Source of the DNA: Ailanthus altissimus
Taxonomy: Eukaryota; Streptophyta; Magnoliopsida; Sapindales; Simaroubaceae
Direction: 5' to 3'
Assembly: GCA_946807835.1 (NCBI GenBank)
Contig: OX327690.1
Location: forward strand, 8,032,501 to 8,096,500
Length of the DNA stretch: 64,000 nucleotides
Below the pieces are notes generated by a model that had not been told where the DNA came from, searched no databases, and worked only from the letters and a program-made list of their open reading frames with translations. The first letter of the stretch is position 1; every line of letters starts with the position of its first letter. A program made the translations under genes and the position numbers. Positions 12,239-24,135 of the stretch are shown here, piece after piece.

Positions 12239-13359
12239 TAATTAATGAAATAAATGCTTTTAGAATACAATTTGGTAATGCTGATTCCATTTAAATTAAT
12301 AAAATAGAGATTAAATGAAAAAATAAATTTACTTTTTTTTTAGTCAAAATATATTTCCTTCAAAATTAAGTAACCTTTGAAGTAAAGGAAATATGAATAA
12401 ATTTGTAAAATAGTGTATCATTTTCAATTGAGATTCGAATGGATTTTTGTTGACGAGTAATCTTTTTTTTTTTTTTAATTTTTAAAGACTTAAGTCAATT
12501 CGGTCGGCACAAAGATAATATTTGACCAGATCAACGAAATCCCACATCAAGATATAAATGAATTCTATAACCCCACGTGTCGCTCACTTAGTTTCTTACG
12601 TAGCATGACATGTTCAATGATTAGTATAATAGATTACTAGTAACATTATTGAATGAAAAGGGTAATAACATAGCACCTTTGAGTAGTGATATGCGTAAAA
12701 TTCTCCCACCCACACTTTTGTTTCTCTACAACAAGAATTTCAAGTTGTAATGATTTCAAAATAACATCGTGTTAAGTAGAGACGAAGTTAGATTTAAATT
12801 ACTAAACAATAACTAAAATATTAAACTTAAAAAATTTAGATTTTAAATTTATATAATGAAAATTTTAATCTTTTTGGATTTTGTTTTCTCTCTTAGGTGG
12901 TTCTAAGAAGTTAATGAATATTTATATTTTTGCATTTAAAAAGGTAGATTTTGTAAAAAAATTAATGTAAAATTTTTTTATTTATTTATACAAATTAAAG
13001 TTGACTACGTACTAAATCTAGATGTATAAAATTTATTTACATTATATTTTAAAAAATTTTAAATTTTGTTTATATTGTTTTAATTTTTTTAATTATTTTT
13101 TTAATTATATTTAATATTAAACACTTACTTTTAAATTAAAGTGAATTTATTTGTTGAGAAAGAAAAAGAAGATGAAGAGAAATAAACAAAAGAGATAATT
13201 GATCCAAGAATGAGAGTAAGGATTGTGATTCTCATTCTAATCCACCCCATCGCCACCTTTATTATATGAGAAATTTTCTCTGTATCCAAACTAATATTAA
13301 TATCTCAATATAAAAGCATGTTATGCATGAGCTAGGGCAGAGGCATCTTCTTTTAATAT
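12239..13359. other. AT-rich intergenic DNA
   Basis: No gene, repeat pair or RNA is recognised. A G-box-like CCACGTGTC occurs at about 12572. A poly(T) run lies at about 12461. Confidence 0.5.
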
Positions 13360-13675
13360 TAAGGGTATGTGTATGATAATGTAGGAGTTTTGGTTAGCTC
13401 AAAATACGCTCTTGTTTTAGAATTTGGCTAAAGATCTGAGATTGATCATTAACTTAATAGGATTCATGTTATTTAAGTTTCAGACGATGAAGGCTTTTGT
13501 TGGTACAAGTAGTGGTTCTCAACAGAATACAAGGTTGAACTCTAGTAGGACTGTAACTATTTTTGACATTTCGATGGTAGATAGGTCACGCCAATGGATC
13601 CTTTCGGTAGTTGGCAATTTTAAAGCTAACATTAATGCAATTGTGAACTCTGAGAAGCAACCGATAGGTATGGGT
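13360..13675 (+). pseudogene. LINE ORF2 C-terminal RNase H fragment, left part
   Basis: Translation includes a segment like the linker before the RNase H domain of plant non-LTR retrotransposons (NLAKDLRLIINL) and then RQWILSVVGNFKANINAIVN followed by SEKQPIGMG. This matches the start of the RVT_3-type RNase H fold (W-x-KxNxDxA....GxG). Here the catalytic Asp position reads Asn. The domain stops at the copia LTR at 13676 and resumes after 26239, so one copy was split by insertion. Frames change at least once. Confidence 0.7.
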
Positions 13676-14661
13676 TGTTGGAACTGGTGATTACGTGTCA
13701 TTATAATATTATATAAATATTAATTATTTAATATTTATACAATAAATATTTCAAATAAAATCGCTAATATTAAACATTTATGGTACAATACTTGTAACGC
13801 TACAAATACTGTATGATTTAAAGGAGTTCAGATCTGGTCTAAAGGAGTTTAGACCAAGGTTAAGAGTTAATAACGTTAAAAGTTATAATTATTAAGCGTT
13901 AGCACTGCTAAGAGTCAACAAAATCTAAAAAGTTAGAGCCTTTTTGTAATGGGACAAAAACCTGAGAGTATGTTAGTAATGACATAATTACAAAGTGTGG
14001 AAATAGGTATTAAGAAATATCATTATGTAAGTATATTTTCAAACACTGTGTTTCTAATCTATGTTTACCAATGCGAGTCTATCGGTGAATCACTATTATA
14101 TAGATCAGTATATGTCTATGTTTGCATGGTACAGATTATTGTACTTAGCTGACTATGAGCTTAATAGAATCTCGTATAGATATGCGGGTATTCAGTCAGG
14201 ACTGTATACTGAACAGACTCAAGAGGACCCCAATAGATATCCTATGAAATCGTCAATGATAAGTTTTCTCGAGTTGAGTAGTATTCGTGATCCTTTGATC
14301 TGAGTGCCATAGTGAGCTTGTTGGTGATTCACCATACTTTGGTTCCACGGATATCAGAGACCTTTCATGGTCTAACTACTACGTGTCACTGGTATGGTCC
14401 GATGCCTATAGAGGCCAGTGTGCTAGAATTGATGACTAGTTCATTTTATACATACTCCAAATAAAATTTAATCCAAAGGCTTTAAATATGTTATTCTCAA
14501 TATTTGTATTAATTTAATTAATATATATAATTTGTGTTCATTATTTAATTTTTTACTTTCGTTATATATATATATATGTATGTATGTATGTATGTATGAG
14601 ATGTGTATATTTGGATAATGAACACACACACCATATGCATGCACCCATGATTTAATCAGCA
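13676..14661 (+). repeat. 5' LTR of copia A, internally deleted
   Basis: Starts TGTTGGAACTGGTGATTACG and aligns with 24136 onward (shared AATATTTATACAATAAA, GGAGTTCAGATCT-like and CCTTTCATGGTCTAACT blocks). Near 14415-14455 it jumps from the part equal to about 24900 to the part equal to about 26065. About 1.1 kb is therefore missing relative to the 3' LTR. Confidence 0.8.
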
Positions 14662-14670
14662 CCTAATAAT

Positions 14671-14682
14671 TGGTATCAAAAT
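14671..14682 (+). other. Primer-binding site of copia A
   Basis: TGGTATCAAAAT follows the 5' LTR by a few bases and resembles the initiator-tRNA-Met type (TGGTATCAGAGC). Confidence 0.7.
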
Positions 14683-15291
14683 AATTTTATGTTGATTTTG
14701 GTATTTTTGAGTGTTAGATATGTTGTTGGATAAGTTTAAGAGCTATGGTGGTGCATTTCAAGTATTGAAAATACTAAACCAGAGAAGATAGTAACTAGAA
14801 TGTCGTAGGGTTCATGTCCAACGCCACGATGTTAGGGCTTCCAAGCCCCAACGTTACAGCATTGGATGATAAGCGTTGCAGCATCGAGGGTTCTAGGCCT
14901 TAGTGTTGCAGCATTCATGCTTGGTGCTGCAGCGCTAGACATTTTGCCTCCAACACAGCGTTGATACTATTCACTCAAAATATTTTTTAATTAAATATGC
15001 ATTTAAGGGTTTATAAGATGCAATCATAAGAGTTATTAGTCTACATTATAAATCGGGATCATTTTTCTCTATACTGGTAATCACAACGGGAGCCCTACTG
15101 GTGGGGGTTAATTGTGTTTACACATAAATAAATAATTAATTGAGAATTACTGTAGTAACCACTTATCCAACACCAAAAAGAATAAATATTTATATATATG
15201 TATAATATTCATATTTTATTTGTATGTGGATGATACTTAATTTATGTATTGTTATTAGTATTATTTATATAGATTAAGGACATACTATTAG
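14683..15291 (+). other. Leader of copia A, first part, with iterated motif
   Basis: Non-coding. Between 14845 and 14940 a GTTGCAGCATT-type phrase recurs four times (ACGTTACAGCATT, GCGTTGCAGCATC, GTGTTGCAGCATT, GTGCTGCAGCGCT). This short stretch is more GC-rich than its surroundings. Confidence 0.6.
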
Positions 15292-17773
15292 TATTGGGTT
15301 TAATTGCAAGTCTATAGATTTATTTTAAGGACTAAATTGTAATATTTTGAAACTTTTGAGGATTAATTTATAAATACTAAAAGTTAGCCTCTTAGTATAA
15401 AAATATACATTTTAAACCCTAATTTACTCATTTTTTGGTCAAGTCACCCCTTTATAAAGAGAAAAGAGAGAAATAGAGGGGAGGGAAAGAGAAGAAAAAG
15501 AAGAAATTGGAATTTTGAGTTTTAAGAGGTATATCATAACTATTTCTCAATTTATTGGCATTAATTAAGTTAATTTCTTTAAGTTTTAATTTCTAAAAAT
15601 ATGTACAATTGAAGACTTGATGTGAATTTTGTAAGAAATATTGAGAATTAATGATGATTATGTAGATAACTTGATAAATTATGATGAATTTGCACAAATT
15701 ATGATGAATTTGCACAAATTCTACTTGATAGTCTCTTAATCTGAGAATTTTATAAATTCTTGTACTTTGATTCTGTTTTTTAATTTTTGAGAATATGAAA
15801 TTAGACATGTCTAGAATTGTTTGAGATTTTGAATTGATTGAAAATTTTAGAAATTGAAATTGTAGTGAATTTACCAAAATGACCCTAAAATTCTAGAAAT
15901 TTTGTGTTAACAGTATGATACAGTGACAAATAATTTTTGATCTGCTGAATGATCTTAAAAAATTATGAATTTTTAAAAATATGATAATTTTATATGTCTA
16001 ATATGATATATTCAAAATAGAGAATTTAAATCAATGTGGTTAAATTATTATGACTTTCTAAAGTGTATTAGCTCATTGCAGTATTTGATTAACAGATTTT
16101 TAAAGTTATGGAATAAAATAGTTTTAAAATACTTTTGACAGGGATTTTGAAGTAAAATATTTATAAAGGATTGAAATATGTGTCAAGAGTAATTTTGTGA
16201 TAGTTGTCTAATTTTTGAGTTAGTATATGATTTTATAAAATTAGGAGATTGAATACTATTCAGTAAATATATTGATCCTGTTAGGATAATAGTTTGGATT
16301 TGATAGTGTTTATGAAATGGATTGTGTAGAAATTATGATATAATATTCATATATAAGAAGGATATATGAGTCAAGAATGATATATTCTAATTTTGGAGTA
16401 ATTGATGAACATCATTTAATGTATAAGATAATTTTGTCAAGTGTAAGTAGTCAGAATGACAGGTTTTGAGAAACTAAATAATTAGACCAATTCGATGTGA
16501 TAAGTGCAATATGTGTAATTTTGTAAGCTATTTAAGTGTTTTGTGTGAATGTTGAGGTTATAAAAGGATTAATCTCCATTGATAGGTTAAGGAGAATTAA
16601 GCTTTGTAACCAAAAGTGTTAAAAGGTAAGTATACTAGACTTTTACTGAAATCACAATAAACATAGTAATTGTTATGTATGATTTTGTAAATGTGCTTAG
16701 GAATATATTTATGCTATGTCAAAGTATATTTTGATATGAAATACATGTGTTTATGAATGTGAGCATAGACATACATGACATATATGTATTTTTGAAAGTG
16801 AGCTTTCAAAATGAAATGTGTTTAACAAAGAAATCGTTTGAAGTGTAGTATGTCCATGAGAAACATTTTATATTTTGAGGATGCTTGAACTCACTGTTGA
16901 CTTAGTAGGCATCATACGTGATTTGTGGAGCCTTTATGTATGGCCTTTTTTTTTGGATTGGTATATGTTTTGTATTACGTATGTAGGGAGGATCTTATTG
17001 GTACCTAAAGGAATAATGAGTCATCACATTCGTGTGGTGCCGTATTGGTGCATGTGAGAGGACTCACCGATGATCAGGGTGAGGGTTTGGTTCTTACCTT
17101 CGAGCACGAGCATTATATATGTATAATTTAAACCTTACTTGTACTATTCCTCTCATACAGTATGTCACCTACGAGTGACATTTGGCTCATTATGTGATAT
17201 GTGATATAGAAGTCCTACTAAGTAGTAATTGAGTTATGGTATTCCTATTATATGTTTTAAAAGAATATGTAAGCGTTTACCTGATATGTGATTTGATAAG
17301 ATTATAATTTCGATTTATCACAGAATATCATACACATGTATTGTATACATATATGTTTTTGTATTTTGATATATGAAAAACTAGTATGCTTACTGAATTT
17401 TATACTCATTATAGTTTATAGTAATTTTAGGTAAATAAGGTACATGTGTACTTAGCGGATTTGGCAAGGCTTCTGCTGTCCCTTGGGTTCCCTAAATTGC
17501 TAAGTTACTGAGTGTTTCATTTGTGGAAACGTGGTTTAAGATATTTGATTTGTCCCTATTGAATAAATACTTATGTATTATTTTATTAAGTGTAGTTTTA
17601 TTTGGTTTAAGTTTCACCAAGTGTGGTTATGGGTTGATTTTAGTGTTGAACTTGCTAAGGATTCTTATGTTGAATTAAAGTTTAAAATTTTATGTAATAT
17701 TATTTATGAGTGCACATTATTGAATGAATGTAAGTTATGTTGTATGTTAGATCTTTGGGTCTAGGGCTTGACA
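15292..17773 (+). mobile_element. Probable solo LTR of another retrotransposon family
   Basis: The segment starts TATTGGGTTTAATTGCAAG (probably from TGTTGGG) and ends GGGTCTAGGGCTTGACA. It is flanked by ATTAG (15287-15291) and ATTAC (17774-17778), a 4-of-5 target duplication. The interior has no gag or pol but has LTR-like content: a purine-rich R/U5-like part around 15470-15510 and a long U3-like AT-rich body. Similarity of its ends to a known family was recalled only loosely, so the call rests on ends plus flanking repeat. Confidence 0.55.
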
Positions 17774-18659
17774 ATTACCTTCCCATAAGATGGGAGCTAG
17801 TGTTTAAAAATCTCTCTTAATGACATTGAATTTTATTATATTATGTGATAGTATTTTATTTAGTCCATCTTGTCAATATGGTGTTAGATGGGTCACGTCG
17901 ATCTTTTTTTAATATTGCTACAGCATGAGAGATTTGGTCGGTGTGACTCAGACTATGCAAATATATTATCCAATATTACTATAGCGTGAGGGTAATATCA
18001 ATAACATATATTTGATTATTAACAAGTTAATATGAAATACACTTACCCAATATTTCTAAAGCGTGTGGATAAGGTGTATTTAGGATCAGTGGTAAGAGTT
18101 TGATAAGATGCAATTGACAAGAGTTATCTACCTTTTGAGTTTATAAAGGCCAATATTGCTACAATGTGTGGATTGAGTAAAATGTCAACAAGGCCCACTT
18201 TTCACAGTATAGTTTAAAGAGTTTAAACTATCATTATCTCATTTAAGAGATTAAAGAGATTATATAAAGCAGCAGGAAGACATTTTTAGATTACAAAATG
18301 TATAATAGTTATACTTATGATCTAAAAAGTTATTAATTAATTATGAGAAATATTTTAATAAACATCTCCTGATTTGTCTTATAGAAATAAGATACTTATC
18401 TTGTTTAGATAGGATAAGTATGAGCAATTTTTTAGTACACTTGAACTATACACGCAAATTATAAGGTACTGAGAAATATTTAAACTTGCTGATAAATTTA
18501 AGAATAGTTCTAAATTTTAAAAAATAATTGGATATATAGATGATCAGGAGAGAATAAAAGATATTTTTGATAATATCTCTTTATAAGAGGTTGAAATTTA
18601 TCAGAAATGGATAAAGAATGATTTGAGAGTCAAAATATATATTCTAATCTCAATGTCTA
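17774..18659 (+). other. Leader and degraded 5' gag of copia A, with iterated motif
   Basis: A phrase CAATATTGCTACAGCGTGAG recurs four times with changes, at about 17910, 17971, 18048 and 18151. No protein frame is convincing before about 18280; degraded gag may begin there. The motif recalls the GCAGCAT units at 14.85-14.94 kb on the other side of the nested solo LTR. Confidence 0.55.
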
Positions 18660-21354
18660 ATGATTTTCAGCACAAGTACGTGTATATGAGATGTGCAAGT
18701 AGTATAGTGCGTCTAAAAAATTATTTGATATATTCAAACCACAGATAGAGAGTAGTCGCAATGAAAAGTATTTCCACTGTGATAAGGATTGAAATAATAA
18801 ATGTTACTATTCAACGCATCTTAACTTAGAATAGATAAACCCTTTAGATATCTGTTTACCAAATATTGACATTGTCAATAACATCTATTGCTAGAAGAGC
18901 ATAGGTATGAGATACCGTTTGTCCTTCTCATATCTGTAAGCTATTGCATGATTTGAGGAAGATTATGATGCTATGAAATGAGAAGTAAAGCTTCGCATAT
19001 AAAATAAAGATTTTCTAGCCGTGACAGCTGTTAGAACTTTTATGTCACTTCTCCATTCTGGCAGTAGCATTATATTGTATAATTTCTATTTTGTGCCAAA
19101 TATTATTAGGCGAATCATATCACTCTTTGTAGAAGACAGAGAGGGTTATCATGAATACATTAGGAATAAATTCTCATGTTTATATAATAATGATAATGTT
19201 TTGCTAATGAATGATCGATATATCCTAAATATAACTAAAAATGTCTAGGTGAACAAAACAAATGATAGTTCGAAAACTTTAAATAATAAGGAATAGTGGC
19301 ACATAAGATTAGGTCATATAGTCATGAGATGATTATCCCGTCTAATTAAGAATGGTCAGATACTTGATCTAACTATAGAACCTTGGTCATTTTATAAATT
19401 TTGTATTCAATGGAAGATGACAAAATCCTAGTATAGGTGTTGGACATGGGGCCACTGATTTATTAGAACTGGTACATAGTGATGTATTTAGACTAATGAA
19501 TCATACTGCATTATGTGGTTTTTTATATTGTATTGTCTTTATAATGATTTATCACGATGCAAACGTGTGTTTCTGGGAAACCCAGGTTAAAAATTTTTGA
19601 AGTGTTTGAAAGGTTCTGACTAGAAAGTAAAGAAACAAAGCTTTATGTATATTAAATGCCATTGATTAGATTAAGATATTTTATAGATAAGTAGTAAATT
19701 CACAAATTATTTGAAGAACAATGCGATTCTCACTCAACTAGTCCTCTATATACTCCTCAATATAAAGGTGTTTTAGAAATGATGAATCAAATTTTATTAG
19801 ATATGGTCTTATTGATGTTAAAATTCACTGATCTTCTAGAATATTTATGGGATTATACTTTAGAATCTATTGGTCACTTATTGAAAATAATTCCATCGAA
19901 AGTTGTTCCTTCTACTTGGTATGATATATAGACTAAAAGGAAACTGAGTCTTAAGTATGTTAAGGCTTGGGGTTGTTCTACTTGCATAAGAGTCACACAA
20001 TAAGATAAACTTGTATCCAAAGGGTAGAAGTATCGATTCATTGGGTATCCCAAGCATTCGGTGGGATACCAATTCTATGATCTAGAGAAACCAAATATAT
20101 TCGTTGCTCATGATGCCACCTTTCAGGAGAAACAATTTATTATGGGTCGTGAGGATTGTAGAAGGATTGAACTTAATGAAATCAATCAAAATGTATTTGA
20201 ACCAAAGGTGGAATTTCAAGTTCAATTGAGTGAAATATCTTTAATACACTCTCCTCATAGGTCAAAAATGATATCAATGCCACCAATTAGGTATATATGA
20301 TACCTGAAGATGCCCTTGATGTTTTCTTAATTGAAAAAAAATGATTATTTGACTTATAGAGAGACGATGTTTATCATCGTTCAAAAAAATGGCAAGATGC
20401 CATAAAATTCAAAATTGACTTTTTGAATAACAATCAAATCTATGACTTAGTTATTCTTCCCGTAAGAATTTTTTCTATTTGTTATAAATAAGTTTATACA
20501 GCAGAAATGTGAGCCTAATATGAAGTTAGAGACCTTCAAGGCCAACTAATGATAAATGGTTACACTCAGATCTTGGATCAGTTATGAGAAAACTTTTTCA
20601 CCAATAACTATGCTAAACGTAATTCAAATTTTGTTGGCTATTAGAACATATTATAATTTTAAGGTTTGGCTGATGGACATAAAGACGGTGATTTAGGATA
20701 TATATCTCAAGCAAGAGATGTATATGGAACATGCTAAATGTTTTACATCCAAACCAACTTCTAATATAGTGTGCAAACTGAGAAAGTCCATTTGTGGACT
20801 TAAGCAGTTTTTTCGAAGCTATAATCTTCATTTAGATAAGCAAATTAGAAAGTCTGATTTCATCAGGAACGAAGAGAAAGCGTGTGTGTTCAAAAATGGC
20901 AGTGGGAGCATGATTATCTTTCAAGTTCTCTATGTGCAAAACATGCTCAATGTTAGAAACAACGTTGGTATATTGCAAGTCAATCAGCTAAGAGTTATTT
21001 GAGTAAAGAAGTTCTCCATAAAAGTTTGAGAAGAGGCTTTCTGCATATTAGGTATAAAGTTTTATAGAGATAAAATTAGGAGGCTGATGAGACTCTCCTA
21101 ATCTTCGTACATAGACCAAGTCTTAAAAAGCTAAAACTTTATTTATCATGAGATGATTAATATGCCTTTCAGATATAACATTCATCTTTCTAAGATGAAG
21201 TATCATCAGGAATAAAAATGAAAAGGTTAGAGTGTCTAACTTATTATATGCATCAATTATAGATAGCTTGATGTATACTATGTTATGTATGAGATTTGAA
21301 TTTAGATGGCTGTAAGTGTTACAAGATAGTATCGATTTGATCCAGGTCATGATT
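18660..21354 (+). pseudogene. Copia A gag-pol remnant: zinc-knuckle region to reverse transcriptase
   Basis: Pieces appear in copia order across several frames with many stops. Around 19290 is the pre-integrase WHIRLGHI. Around 20060 is an integrase C-terminal block (YQFYDLEKPNIFVAHDATF). From 20718 comes reverse transcriptase (KLRKSICGLKQFFRSYNLHL, ACVFKNGSGSM, FQVLYVQNML where active enzymes have YVDD). Near 21247 is SLMYTMLCM. The catalytic YVDD reads YVQN here, so even the best-preserved part is inactive. The frame ends at the nested solo LTR and resumes at 23600. Confidence 0.8.
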
Positions 21355-23599
21355 TGTTGGAGATTATTTGTATATTGGTGTTTGCATGTACAACAGTGTT
21401 CATTGTATACAATATATATCATATACATATTTGGCACAATAGAATAATAAAAAATATATAATAAACAAATAAAATTATATATTAATCAAATTAATATACA
21501 AAGTGTAAAGTTAAGAAATCACTAAAATGTGTAACGTATTACACGTGCATTCTGGGAGTCTGTCTAGAAACCAACTCGTTGACAGTTCTAGTCACCAACT
21601 TGGTAGGTTTAGTAAACTAGAACAATAGCTCCAAATTCAGCACTGGGTTTAACACTTAAACCTTTTGAATTAATTTTTCCCTTGACCAACTCTTTAATCA
21701 ATAAAATAAATTTTTGTGTTGTTATAACTGGGAGCCAATAAAACAAGCAAAAAATTAATTTTTAACACTTAAAATTAACTCAAAATATATATCAAATCCT
21801 TTATTACTTAATACATGGCAATCCACCATTTGAAACTAACATTTTTCCTTTTAATTTTAAAGACAACAACACAAAACGAAGCAAATCATCTCGACTTCAA
21901 ATATTCCACACATATATATAACTCAAAATTATATTAAAATAATAATATTATAATAATAAAATTTCAAGACTTCCACCAAATCTAACTTTAATAATATAAT
22001 AATATTAATATATATTAATGCATGACAACTAGCATGCATTAATATATATAATATTATTAAATAATATAATATTATAAAATAATTTATTTTAATAAAATAT
22101 TTTTTATTAATTAATAATTAAATAATTAAAGTATAAAATTATCATTTTACCCTTCTTGAATAGTTACCAAGTATATTTTTAGTGGTTCTTACCAAATCAT
22201 ACATTTGGGTAAACTCAACTGAGAGCCCATAATACGCCACAAGTTATGATGCAATTAGTAAAAAATAATCGTTAACTAATTATTGTATTTAATACTTAAA
22301 TAAAGATACGTGCACATTTCTGTGGTAGTGCTGGATATAACTGGCTTGAAAAATTCAATCTGGTACGCTACTCCAGTGTACAACGAGTACATTCCATATC
22401 GCATGACTCCCTAGGTCTACGCCCTATTTGTCAAATGGAGTTGTTCCATGAGTTCATGAACAATGCCCACGCACACGCATGGATATTACAAATCAACGCA
22501 TTAAACCATACAAGCTGAGGTTACAACACATACATATAGTCCTTCTATCATGATATCCTAGATGTACAGGGATATAGATTATCACCGTCAAATCCCCATG
22601 TGCTCATCCATATCCTATCTTAAAACTTATATCCCACTAAACAATATGCGCAAACTCCTTTACCATATTGTTCATTCTTGAGGGAACACTTTCCCGAGAT
22701 TAATTTCTTGTGGCCATAAGACTTTCTGAGATATAGTCTTGAAGCATCTAGATATCTAACTCTCTATGCGAGCTAACAGATCCTATATCTGTATACACCA
22801 AACTTCATAAGTATTTGACCATACCCAGCGACACCCAACAGTTACACTATGAAAGGTCTGTGACATGTGTGGAACCAAAGTATAATGAATCAATTACAAG
22901 CCCACCGTGGCACTCAAGTCAAAGGACCACATATACTACTTTACTAGAGATGACCCTCCGTTGACTGCTTACATAGGATGTCTATGGAGGTACTCGTGAG
23001 TTTGTCTCATATCTAATCCTAACTAGATACTCATATGTCAATACAAGCTCCAAGCTTTGTCCCATATCTAGTCCTAACTGGATACCCATATGTCAATACA
23101 AGCTCTAAGCTTACGGTCAGGTAGGAACAACCATCTATATTCTATAGGTATTATATATGCTGATCTATATAAAGATATTCATTAACAGACCAGCATCAGT
23201 AGAAATAGATCATGAATAATATTTGAGAACATACTTGTGCAATTAACATTTTTTAGTGCCTGATTGCAACTCTTGTAACTATGCAATTACTAGTACATTC
23301 CTGAGTTTATGCCCTATTAAAAACAAAGCTCCAGCTTTTGGATCTTCGCTGAGTATTATAACCATCTAACACTTAGTTGTGCTAACTCTTAACATTTATA
23401 TCTCTCAACGTGGCCAACTCTAGGCCCTGATCTAACTATTTTAGATCAGATCTAAACTCCTTCAGATCATATAATGTTTATAATGTTACATTGTATGGTA
23501 CCATATAAATAGGCATTAGCAATTTAATAGGAATGTACACTTGTATAAATAATAAGTATATGTACATTCAGGGATGACATGTAAGCGTCAACCCTAACA
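21355..23599 (-). mobile_element. Solo LTR of the copia A family nested in copia A
   Basis: On the - strand it starts TGTTAGGGTTGACGC and ends CTCCAACA, aligning throughout with the LTRs at 24136 and 42291. The flanks are TGATT (21350-21354) and TGATC (23600-23604), a 4-of-5 target duplication. It lies within the RNase H/RT end of copia A in the opposite direction. Length is 2245 bp with no internal domain. Confidence 0.85.
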
Positions 23600-24135
23600 T
23601 GATCATCAAACGGCTGTGTAATATATCTGAAATACCTAAGAGGTACAGAAGGTACTCATATATTCAAACTTTTCATCTAATTCAAATGGTAGAAAGTTTA
23701 TACTGGTTACATGTTTCTCCTCATTGATACGGGAGCTAATTAGAAATGTGCAATTTAGAAGTTCACAGCTAATTCTGCCTTAGAGGTAGGATTGTTATGA
23801 CTTGAAAAGCCTGCAAATGAAGTTATGAGGATATTCAAACTAGTTACAGAGCTTAAAATGGTTCCAATCACAATGGATTCTATCCCACTATAATGCAATA
23901 ATAACAGAGTAATTGCTCAAGCCAAGAATTCATAAGGTACATCAGAATTCTAATCATGTGGACTCTGAAAATCACATAATTAGAAATTTCTTAACTGCTA
24001 GAGATGTAATAGTATCTATGATACATTTCATGGATAATATAGCGAACCCATTCAGGCCTAAACTCCTAGGGTGTTTAAGAAACATGTATAGTGTATTGAT
24101 ATGAGATACCATTATGAATGACACTAGAGCAAGTG
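23600..24135 (+). pseudogene. Copia A RNase H tail and polypurine tract
   Basis: Translation continues the copia polyprotein after the nested solo LTR: a QTAV-YI-NT-EVQK stretch like the WxAVKxILKYLRxTK motif, and later HIIRNFLTARDVIV then MDNIANPFRPKLLG, equivalent to the HIxxxxHxIRE..I....NxADPFTK end of copia RNase H. The central RNase H part is largely lost. GCAAGTGAGAGTT (about 24122-24135) is the degenerate polypurine tract just before the 3' LTR. Confidence 0.75.
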
